Source: Dipteris shenzhenensis
Taxonomy: Eukaryota > Polypodiophyta > Polypodiopsida > Gleicheniales
Strand: one strand, 5' to 3'
NCBI GenBank assembly: GCA_047967505.1
Contig: CM106541.1
DNA length: 64,000 nucleotides
Below the pieces are notes generated by a model that was given only the letters and a program-made list of their open reading frames with translations, did no database searches and had not been told where the DNA came from. Positions 35,201 to 44,691 of this stretch are shown here, in pieces. The position numbers and the translations under genes are program-made. Position 1 is the first letter of the stretch. Every line of letters begins with the position of its first letter.

Positions 35201-36287
35201 ACAAGATACGAGGATGCAAAGGCAAGAAGACAAGAAGAAAGGGCCCTCTTTCGTACACACCACGGATCTCATGCGCCATACCCTCAGTATCTAAGAGCAC
35301 TTCCAAAGGATATTCAAGTGGATTGGCTACTTGATGAAATGAAGAAAGCAGAGAAAGACGAGGGGATGCATATCACAATGGAAGAATGGGAGTATGCTAA
35401 GGGATGCATGAGCAAGGTTGGTATATAGAATGTTATGCATAAGTTAGGAGCTTTCAATAATTTAGATTGCTTATTTAATTGATTTTTTCTTGGTGTAGTG
35501 CACTATGTTCAATGCTATATGGTGTGAGGGCAAGCATTTTCGAACACAACGGATTGATGATAAGAGAAACACACAAGATTGCGGCGTCATTGCTAGCTTT
35601 GAGGGAGCCAATGGAGCCATGGATGATTATTGTGGCATAATCCAAGATATTATTATGCTTGACTTTCGACGCTTCTTTGTGTATGTTTTGGATGTAAAGT
35701 GGTTTAAGGATGTGGTGGAAAGAGGCCCTAATGCAACAATCAAACGCCATGCAAGTGGCTTTGTAACTATTGACTCCACAAAGTTTTAGCAAAGTAGGAA
35801 GGACACAAAGTTTTAGCAAAGTCGGAAGGACACAATGTGAACAGGTACTGTGTACACATATAAAAATACTCGCTTTTAAATACTTGATGCAAGAAAAATA
35901 ACATGATTGTATTTGTGTTTGAATTAGGTTGTCTATCAACCAATGGTGGATAGTAATAGATGGTGGCATGTCATACCTATTATGCGACGTTCCAAAGTGA
36001 TGTATAGTACATTTACTAATATGGAGCATATGGAGGATGATCATGGCCATGGACGTGATGATGAACATGATACGAGAGAGGAGGATGATCATGAGATAGG
36101 AGATACAGATATTGAGGCCATTACCTCTGAGGACGAGCCTACCATTCGAGATGCTGATTTCGATGAGCACATGAGTGGCACAAGTAGTAGTGGGTTGAAT
36201 GTATTTGTAGATCTAAACACTTGTTTGGATTTTGAAGTAGATAGTTTGGCAAGGGTTGATCTCATTGAGGATGAGATTGAACCGTAG
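32208..36287 (+). pseudogene. Tnp2-type CACTA transposase (TNPD), copy 2
   Basis: The first exon (32208 to about 32,393) is complete and encodes CLCDRCRGNMYRARRITLNH, a short Transpos_assoc-like Cys motif. Exon 3 (ECPTCGEATYRADL, LRLGMDGVNPFG) and exons 4-5 (HACPVCGPSLVAS, LLDPMHIFKNV) are open. An intron of 91 bp (34638-34728, GTACTTG...TTCTAG) lies in the DUF4218-like part. Breaks: TAG near 32,697, TGA near 35,057, TAG at 35,787 and a ~35-bp duplication with a small deletion at 35,780-35,840. The acidic C-terminus is retained. Most stops are C-to-T or G-to-A changes relative to copy 1. Confidence 0.88.
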
Positions 36288-36730
36288 CCCCATAATTGAT
36301 ATTGGCAAAACTATTTTACATATTGTCTCATTCTCTTCATCTCACTTAATTCTTGTATATGTAGGCTTGCAAAAAATTATGTGCTTTGGTAATCACGGGC
36401 AATGTTTGGAAAGCAATGATGTACACCAAAATCTCACTTTCTATATTCTCTGGTTTGCGTCTATCTACACATCTAAATGCGCGTCTGATTCTCAGTGTAA
36501 ACGTGCAAATAAACACGCTAATACATGCGCATATAGATGCACTGATAAACGCGATGTTAGACGGGCTCGTATTTTCTCAATTTAGACGCATTAATTCATG
36601 CGCAAATAGACGAGCTTTTAGACGTGCTTTTAGACACGCCCGTAATTCCTCTACTAAAGCAACACCTATAGACGCGCTCGCTATTTTGCGCGTCTACCAA
36701 GTGCGTCTATAGTTGCTTTGTGTTGTTGTG

Positions 36731-36888
36731 GTAGGTTGTGTGACTACTACTGGTGCATCTACACTCGTTGATGCCTTTGTATTGATGGATTTGGGGCTCC
36801 GCTCTTGGTTTTGTGATGGAGATGGTGTACATTTAGGCTTAGGGCAAGCATGATTGCTCTTGTGAGGCTTGGGTACCCATATATAAGA
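36731..36888. repeat. Segment shared with 42,640-42,810
   Basis: GGTGCATCTACACTCGTTGA, GATTTGGGGCTCCGCTC and GGTGTACATTTAGGCTTAGG match 42,660-42,770 in order. It belongs to the repeat that carries CACTA copy 2 and that also covers 26-27.65 kb. Confidence 0.75.
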
Positions 36889-37131
36889 CTCAGGGGGTGC
36901 ACTACTAAGAAACCCTACATATCACATGCGTTCAAGGGGTATTTTAAAAACCCCTCAACTAAAAATTTCCACCCAATACAAACACCCCTCGTTACTTATG
37001 AACTAAATGGATTTTTTCTAAAACTATATATAAAACCCCCTCGTATTATTGTAAAGTTGTAAAATTTTTTCAAAAAGTTGAATTGAAATACCCCTCCTTT
37101 TGAATGCACGTGGTACAGTAAAATTTTGTGA
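36889..37131. mobile_element. MITE, family B copy 3, right end lost
   Basis: The left end CTCAGGGGGTGCACTACTAAG and the interior match family B. The expected terminal GAACCCCCCGAG is missing: at 37,132 the sequence switches to GTAGAATTTGGTATTT, which has an inverted partner near 40,770. Confidence 0.75.
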
Positions 37132-37373
37132 GGTAGAATTTGGTATTTTTGACATCATTGACGTGTTCGGAGCGGGCCAAAACCCCCGACGACAATTAAG
37201 AGTTCCAATCTAGTGTACAATAGTGTTCACAAAGTCAATATTTAGTACAATAACCAATTGGAATTTTTTACATTTGGGAATCAATTATTCTTGTTCATAA
37301 TGTGTAATGACTCTTCAAAATGCCTCCTTAGTTCTTGGATGCATACATGGCATTGCCATATTGCATACTTGCT

Positions 37374-39461
37374 CTAACATTTATCATGTCTCCAACCAAA
37401 GATATCATTTGGGACATCAAAGATTACCTCATTACTATGTAAAGTAATGGCACCTATGATGAATCCGAAACCTATACGATTAACAGGTTCCCCAAGAAAA
37501 GGAAAGCACATTCGACGTGTACCATCTATAGAGATATATGTAAGCACACTTCCATTATAGTTCAAATTAAAGGTATTCTTATCTCCAAATAAGATTCCAA
37601 TGGTTGGTAAGTCTTGGTCAGTTGGATAGTTCCAACATGTGTCTAGGCCTTGTATAGGACCATTGGTATCTGAATCTCCAAGAATTGGATGTAATGCTGC
37701 TCTCCAAGCATCTCTAAATGGAATGTAAGCATCCATAAACATTGTTGAAATAGTAAACCCCGCGTCAATTACCACCCCACCTGTTCCATAGTCGGTGACA
37801 TCAAATACTCCATTTGGGAGGTTTACTAGTTGATCCCCCACTTTAAAGTCAGTAACATTCACAGCATAACTTAAACCTAGAGTACCAGTGAGCAATTTTG
37901 TCGAGTAGAAGTCATTTGCTGCATGAAAGCAAAATACGAGGTTAGCTCTTCTTTCTTTAACTTATATTCAAGATATGTTTGTTAATGTTTTCCTAAAAGA
38001 TAAAAGGCAAACGTGATCTAAACAAGTGAGATTTCACTTTTTTGTTTACATTATGATAGTGCCTAGAGTTTAACTATTAAAAAGATGTTCAAAAGAGAAA
38101 ATAGCAAAAGCATACGGTGAGGAAGGGAGAGGGAAGAGAGGTCATCTTTATCATAATTTTGACTTATAATAAACCTAATCCATAACTATACCTTGCATAA
38201 AAACCAAAATTCAATAAATTGATCCACTAATCATGATATAAAACTCAATACATTGATGAAAGTAAAGAACTAGCAAAAAGAATAAGGAAATGAAAGAATA
38301 CTAGTTATCTTAAAAACTCAAATGGTGGAAGGCAAGGCAAAAACGAAGGCGTGATACTCTCAATCTTAACGATAACACAAGACAGAACATGGCGACCTGC
38401 ACGCATTCTCTCTTCGAATGTAAAAGACAAGCTTTGAGACGAGATGCAGACGAGGATCATGATGGTAACAAAAGGCGATGTTTGGCCACGTAAGATTAAA
38501 ACAGACAGACAGAGGTGCAAAGATTGCGAGATTTGTGTGTACGAGCAGCAGTATATTTTCAGGCAGGAATCGGCTTACGTGATTTATAAGAATCTCCGAG
38601 GATGAACCAGCCGGTGTTAGGTGCGGAGAGGAAGGGGGGCAAGCAGAAGGAGAACGCCGGGCTGAACTCATAGTCTTCCTGAAGTTGTTCCGGCACTGAC
38701 AGACCTCGTCCATTTTGCAAGCCAATGATTCCGGACGTAACGGTGTTAGTACTCGACGTATTGTTGAGGCCACAACCAAAACCCAGCTCGAACCCCACCG
38801 CATCCCTCTGCCCCTCATTCCAGAAGTTGAACTCTTCTAGGGCAACCGCACCCGCGGATGTCGTCGAGTCCGTGTAGATCAATTTATACGCGCAGACGTC
38901 TTCGTTGGCCCCATCACCCACATTCTCTGCGTTCTGCACCGCGTCGCAGTATGGATCCCCCTTTATCTTCAGAAAGAAGCTCGGCGACTTCTCTCGATCG
39001 TAAATTGGAAAGCTCTGTGGATAGCAATGCAGGCATGGTTGGCATTGCATCCATAAGAAATCCGAGCCCGTGTCCAGTATCAGCAGAATGGGTTGCGCAC
39101 TCTCGTTGCCTGCGCTCAATTCCACATAGTACTCGGCTAGCGATCTCAGGTAGAACGCCCCCGTCGTGACCCGTCCGTAAGGTATATAATCGTCCAGGCT
39201 GGCTTTGCTAGGCCGGGGGTCTTGCTGCTGGAGGTGCCTCTTGGTGACTATCCGCTCGATCCAGATCTGGGAAGCGCAGGCGTCATCACAATCCGGTGGC
39301 CGCATGGGGGACTGAGCCCCCAGGATGTGATTGACATGCATTGAGATCGTGGGCACTTCCGTTGAGCTACGGGTGGTGGCAGAAGACGCCATGCTGAGCA
39401 GCAGCAGCACCAGGACGTGCAGAAACCCGAAGGAGGAGTGGAATTGTAGGAGGAGAAACAT
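37374..39461 (-). CDS. Nepenthesin-like aspartic protease (A1 family), two exons
   Basis: Exon 1 is 39461-38579 and exon 2 is 37918-37374, joined across a 660-bp GTAAGC...ATGCAG intron (phase 1), giving 475 residues. I start at ATG 39461 because it yields a signal peptide (MFLLLQFHSSFGFLHVLVLL). The first active-site motif is ILDTGSDFLWMQ. The Cys-rich insert of nepenthesin-type enzymes follows (CQPCLHCYPQ to CDAVQNAENVGDG), then the flap YTDSTTSAG. The second active site reads VVIDAGFTIS: Asp is kept but the usual Ser-Gly-Thr is Ala-Gly-Phe, so activity may be altered. The C-terminus IFDVPNDIFGWRHDKC is complete. Likely secreted or vacuolar. No internal stops: the only convincing host gene here. 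Confidence 0.9.
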
Positions 39462-39480
39462 GGCGTCGGTGTGCTGCTGG

Positions 39481-39535
39481 GCGTTTGTCAATCTGCTTGC
39501 TGGTATACTTCCGTATATATGGACGTGACAAACGC
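39481..39535 (-). promoter_or_regulatory. TATA box inside a 10-bp inverted repeat, aspartic protease promoter
   Basis: Read on the minus strand, CCATATATAC (39522-39513) is a good TATA box about 52-61 bp upstream of the start codon. It is flanked by GCGTTTGTCA (39481-39490) and TGACAAACGC (39526-39535), a perfect 10-bp inverted repeat. The upstream arm runs into CACGTC, an ACGT-core element. Confidence 0.5.
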
Positions 39536-40138
39536 AAGAGGTAAAGGATAAAAGCCTATTTGAATAATAATTCGTGGCAGAAAAGGGTTTGTATGTATTT
39601 TTCACAGAGAAATCCGGTTGGTAATTGCCTTTAATTTTAAGGATATGATATACTTGTTTTATTTGAAAATCTCTCTATTTATATGACTTTTGGGAGATTT
39701 TAAGATATAATGTGAGTTAAGGCTTTAGGGATTGTCGTTCATTTAAGGGCTTTAAAAAATGCTTTTTGGAAGCATGTGAAGAAGGGAAGTTAGAATGTCC
39801 ATCCAAATGCTCAATATTAAGACAAGTGACATTCATTGTTCAAGAGAATATTGAGGGTAGGCCATTATAAAGCATATGTGAAGAATGTGCTTAACCAAAA
39901 CCACGATGGTTCCAATGTAATACAGAAGGTAGGATCAAAGCATAGGTGAAGAATGGAAGTTTTTGTTTGTTAACCAAAAATCATGATGGTTCCAATGTTG
40001 CTAATACTTTCCTAGCATATTTTAATGGACTCTAGGGGCCATGAGTATTATTAGAGTTTTGAGAATGTGCCTTTTCACTATAATGGCTACTAGTAGGGAG
40101 CCCGCGCTACACTGCAGAATTATATCACGCTTTTCTTT

Positions 40139-40567
40139 TCAAGACCTGAGCAAAAGGTTGAGGAATGTTTTGTGTTTGATTAATGAGAAGAAGCTAACAG
40201 GTGAATTAACTGTACAGAAAAAGAAAGGCAAGGGATTGTGGAAGCGAGGAAAGGTAATTGAAGCAATGCTCAACAAATGAGATTGATTTGTGTGGCTTCG
40301 TGATCTTCTTCCTCCTCCCCTGGAATTCATCATTGGTAGCAAGGGTGCATTTTGGGTTATATCGGTGGTCTTTTTTTCTTCTGTACGGTCATCTGAATCA
40401 GAATCAACGGAGACAACTCGAGGCATCTCATTATGTGGCTCGACCACAATCCAATCTTCAAGGTTGATATTTTTCAAGGCTTTCTCGTAAGAAGCAAGGA
40501 AAGAATCAACAAAGAGTGAATTACTTGAGAAGGATCCTTCTGAGAAGCCACAAAGCTTGCACTCTTC
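40139..40567 (-). other. Unrecognised exon-like segment
   Basis: A minus-strand frame reads ECKLCGFSEGSFSSNSLFVD, ASYEKALKNINLEDWIVVEP and VSVDSDSDDRTEEKKTTD. Its composition looks like real coding sequence. An AG acceptor lies just upstream (TTTTTCAAGAAG), but no clear donor follows. I cannot name it; it could be a captured or relic host exon. The flanking 39.6-40.1 kb holds a ~75-bp imperfect duplication and no gene. Confidence 0.3.
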
Positions 40568-40957
40568 TTGAAAAATCTACTTAGCAAGGAAGTTTTCTTG
40601 TTAGTCACCTTCCCCGCAACCTGTCAAATCGCTTTCATTTGTACGGGTTGCTTTGGACCTTTTTGGCCTTTCGAAGTCTCTTGGGGCCCATTTTCGGTGT
40701 TTCAAAAGCCTTTCTGAGGGTTTTGGCCCACTCGGATGCGTCGATGATGTTTGAAATACCAAATTCTACACCGTGCATCAAATAAAATAAAGTAGCTCAA
40801 GTATCCTCATTGAATGCAAACTCGACCGCATTTCTTTTGTTTCCCTTTTTCTAAAATTTTCAATGTTACGTTGGCCCTCCTTTGATTGGTGGAGGGCTAT
40901 TTTGTTTCTTGGCTAAAACGCCCCAAAATGAGCTCCCTTTTTCCTAATGCATTGGCA

Positions 40958-42810
40958 GCAACGTTGCTTGAAGTTCTTTGAGATCTTTGATTGTAGTAGT
41001 AGGTTCTTGTTGAGCTACTCCATTTTTAGGAGTAGGTTCTTGTGGATCTATTGTTGGCATGTTTCTTGTCATCAGTGTTGCAACATTGAGCATTGCGATC
41101 TACCACACATACCACTTCTATGATACTCATTGTAATAAAGTGATATATATTCTATATATCAAGTGTGAGTAGGATCCCAACGTCTCAGAGATCTTTTTCT
41201 TTTGTTGAGCCCAAGTTTCAACTGAGAAATGTGTCAGGGATGAAGATATTTCATTGTTCACATTGGAAGGTACTGTTGGGACTTCCATTGTGATGGTCAT
41301 TACCTGTGTGGCTGATTCTTATATAGCTTCCCTAATGATAGATGCCAAATTTCTCAGTAAGGTAGGTTCTTGTGTGGCTCCCAACGTGGATTCAGCTTTT
41401 GTCTTGGCAGGTTAATGTGTTATTGTCTCTTTCTTCAAGACAGGTTCTTGTGTTACTACGAGTTGCCTTGAGGATGATGTAATAAATTGACATGCCTTTG
41501 GATAGACTTGCGATGGAGCAGGTTCTTGTGTTATTGGCTCCCTTTTTGAGACAAGTTCTTGTAACTACTATTATGGATAAATTTCACCAAAGTAAAAAGG
41601 CATAAATATGAGTGTGTGCTTGTATGTGTGGCAATAGTATAATAAAATATGGAGTGCATAGGGCCCAGGGTTGAGGTGGTAGGGCATGACCATGTGCCAC
41701 CCTTCCACGTAAGAGGACCCATAAGGTGTGTTGTACATAATCCATGGTAGTAATATTATAAAATGTTAAGGTGGCATGGCTCCTCCATGTGCCACTCCTC
41801 CACCTAGGCGGTCCCACACTTGCATTTAGTGAGATATGGCCCAAAGTCCATGGGAGAAGTAATATAAAATAGGTGGAGATAGGCCCATGTGGGGGAGGTG
41901 TAGATAGTAGCCCAAGAGTGCAAGTTAAATAATGGGGAAAGTAGGATGAGATGGCAAGATTCCTTGTGCCAACCCTCCACTTGTCCTCCTAGATGTTTGA
42001 ACGTATTATAAAATTGTGAAGAGAGCTAGGGAGAATCATAGTCTTGGAATATGGGAGTTGATATATGTGGAAAAATGTGGCCAAGTGTTATCGCACACAA
42101 TTGAGAGTGCATAACCGCCTAGCCCACATGGGAGACTCTTCCACACACACCATGCATATGGGAGGATGCATTTATTGGGAGAGACCCTCTCTCTCTTGGC
42201 TATAAAAGGAGGGGACTATTCCTTGATGAGATATGCTCATTCTTGTAAAGCCACCTAGCTAGTACTTTGATTTCCCATTCCCTTCTTTTCAAATAAAGCA
42301 TGGCCCTCTTCCCTTGATGTCTCCATCTTTACATTCCTCCTCCACCCATGTACTCCTCTTTCCCCTCTCCCTCTCCCCTTGTGCCATAGTCTCCCTTCTC
42401 TTTCCCTCCCCTCTTAATCCCTTTTCCCCACCCATGTTAACGCTCCTCCCTCATGTTCCCTATTCCTCTATGGCCCTTGAGCATCGCCATACCTATCCTC
42501 TAGCCTCTTGTCCTAATTTATTTTCTAGGTAACACTACTTGAGAGGAGGTAGGTGAATTTCTTTCTGTATGATCCTCCTGCATTGGTGCTTTTCCCTTGT
42601 CCTTGCAAGCAGGTTCTCGTTGTTCTTGGCATCTTTACAAAGTAGGTTCTTGTGTGACTACTATTGGTGCATTTGCACTCGTTGATGCTTTTGTATTGAT
42701 AGATTTGGGGCTCCGCTCCTACTTTTGCAATGGTTCTGGTGTACATTTAGGCTTAGGGCAAGCATGAATGGGCTATTGATTGCACCTGAGTACCCATATA
42801 TAAGAGTTGC
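40958..42810 (-). pseudogene. Decayed coding repeat with TQEPT-type units (second copy)
   Basis: 40,958-41,350 matches 27,260-27,650 and 42,640-42,810 matches 36,731-36,888, so this is another copy of the same element. AGGTTCTTGTG recurs at roughly 40-60-bp intervals; on the minus strand it encodes TQEPT or TQEPV, giving pieces such as PQEPTPKNGVAQQEPTTT and AKTKAESTLGATQEPTLL. This suggests a degenerate repeat protein within a retroelement. Stops and frameshifts are common. A gypsy solo LTR interrupts it. Confidence 0.5.
41567..42538 (+). repeat. Solo LTR of the gypsy family at 62-64 kb
   Basis: It matches 62,164-63,170 in inverted orientation along ~970 bp, from ACTATTATGGATAAATTT to CTAGGTAACACTAC. 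GGCTATAAAAGGAGGGGAC near 42,200 is a typical LTR promoter TATA box. No internal region of a gypsy element adjoins it. Flanks CTTGT and CTTGA may be a 5-bp duplication; boundaries are good to a few bases. Confidence 0.75.
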
Positions 42811-43012
42811 CACGGTAATATCCCTAGGCCTCAAGTAGTCTTGTGGGAACCCATTGTTAATGTACCTTGTGTTGAGATATCGAGCTCCACTCGTGATATG
42901 CCAGGGTGACCATTGTGCATTTATGTCACCGACTTGTTAGGCTGCAGATGTGGTTGGTACACTACCTATGAATAATAGCTGGATGACAGCTATCCTTATG
43001 TACTCTAGTTCA

Positions 43013-43222
43013 TGGCTCAGTTAGTATGCCACCTTAGTTAGCTGAGTTTGGCTTGAGACCCACATATAGGGTTCTTCTATTTCTTTGTACTAGAGTTCTT
43101 TTGGATTTCACAACTAAGAAGAGGAAAACTATTTTCAGCCTCCACCTTTGTGTGTATTCCCCCATTGTGTATGTGAGAAAGCCACAAGTGAGACTCCTTC
43201 CTTCTCTCCCACTATCTTCACA
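43013..43222 (+). repeat. Copia 5' LTR, 3' part
   Basis: The sequence ends ACTATCTTCA-CA directly before a primer-binding site, as an LTR should. I cannot see where it begins: nothing here matches the 3' LTR start at 1934. 42,810-43,013 is spacer. Confidence 0.55.
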
Positions 43223-43235
43223 TGGTATCAAAGCC
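43223..43235 (+). promoter_or_regulatory. Copia primer-binding site (initiator Met tRNA)
   Basis: TGGTATCAAAGCC follows the LTR end without a gap. The classical plant copia site is TGGTATCAGAGC. Confidence 0.8.
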
Positions 43236-43781
43236 TGGTTCATGGTAAGGAGCTCAAGAAAGCAAACCAATTTCACGATGTCCTGGTAAGAGGACCAGTG
43301 TTGCTTTCCTTTTTTGAGTTTGGGAGCAAATCTCTGTAGGTAGCACAGCCAAAAAGTGCAAGAGTGCATTGTCTCAAATTGAGACACCCTTCGCAGTGTG
43401 GTGAGAGGGCAATATATGCTGCGAGAAAAGGCAAAGCCCTGGGTGACGTTATTTTTCTGATTCGGGGCCCGTTTTAGAGGCGGAAGTTCTCCGCAAGCAC
43501 TGAGAAAAAGGCCCTGTTTTTGCTGTGCTACCACTGCTCCGCAGGTCGATGAAAAGTTGCCGTAGAAATTGCATCATATGCATGTGCGCAGCGATATTGG
43601 GAGTTACAGAATCATCCTTACTGCCTGTTGATGCAAAATCGTCACTAGGAAGTGACTCTGTGGTTAAATACCACTTTCGTCAGTTTTGCAGATTTGCCCT
43701 TGTGAGGCAGAAGCTGTGTTTTTTGCAGTGATAGAATATTTTGTAGTGTTCTGTAATGGTATCTGATTCTCTTTCATAGAT

Positions 43782-44691
43782 TGTCACTGAAAAGCTTGAC
43801 AAGAACAACTTCCAAGCATGGAAGTTTAGAATGACGAATTTCCTTATTGGAAAAGGCTATTGGGAGTTCATTATAGGAAATGAAGAAGAACCAGTTCTTC
43901 CTAATGTTCCCAATCAATAGGAAATGTAGGCATTTGAAGGATGGCATGAGAGAGCCTAAGAAGTTATGTACTGGTTGTCTATCAGTATTTTAGATTCTAT
44001 GATTGTGCATATTCAGGATGCAAGCACGCCAAAGGAGGCATGGGATACTTTGGCAAAAATGTACAGCACAAATATGCAAGCCAGGAAAATGCAGCTCAAG
44101 TAGGAGTTGGACAATGTGCAGAGAGAAAATATGAGCATCAATGACTACCACATGAAGGTGAAGAAAATTGTAGATGCACTTGCTTCCATTAGGTCGCCAG
44201 TGGAAGATGATGATTTAGTTTCTGTGACCTTGAATGGTCTAGGAAAGGATTATGCACAGTTTCAGACATCCATTGCCGTCCGTGAAAAATTTCTTGACTT
44301 TGAGGAGTTGTTTTCTCTTCTTATTTTTGAAGAGCAGAGAAATGGTGGTGCATCTTCTTCAGGAGGAACTTCAAAAGAAACTGTCTTCTACTCAAATGCT
44401 GGAAGAGGTAGAGGCAGAGGTAGAGCAAGCCAATCTGGAAGCCGTGGTAGAAATCAGAATATGCAGCAAACTCAAGAAAACCAGTCCTATGGAGGAGGAC
44501 GTGGCAACTCTAGAGGCAGGGGGAGCCAAAGAGTTCGTGGTGGATGGCAAAGAGGCCAAAATGCAAACAGCAATGTTGAATGCTACTACTGTGGTAAAAT
44601 GGGTCATATGGCTAAAGACTACTACAAAAAGCAGAATGACATCATGAATGGAAAATTGCAGCAAGGGAATTATGCATCTTCTAGTAGATAG
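43782..44691 (+). pseudogene. Copia gag with zinc knuckle
   Basis: One frame runs from IVTEKLDKNNFQAWKFRM to the stop at 44689 and gives the copia gag fold (STPKEAWDTLAKMY, NMQARKMQLK, SINDYHMKVKKIVDALA), then an Arg/Gly-rich stretch and a zinc knuckle CYYCGKMGHMAKDYYKK. The last Cys of the CX2CX4HX4C knuckle is Tyr. Stops lie near 43,918, 43,927, 43,957 and 44,101. It would form the virus-like particle shell of the element. Same family as the fragment at 1-2 kb. Confidence 0.88.

Larger units (their letters stand above)
29307..36730 (+). mobile_element. Full-length CACTA transposon, copy 2 (7,424 bp)
   Basis: Same termini as copy 1 (CACAACAAGACAAAGC and inverted GCTTTGTGTTGTTGTG) and the same gene order and orientation. 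The 3-bp duplication GTA lies at 29304-29306 and 36731-36733. It is nearly identical to copy 1 through most of its length, so both are recent relative to the rest of the window. It retains the complete first transposase exon that copy 1 has lost. Confidence 0.95.
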
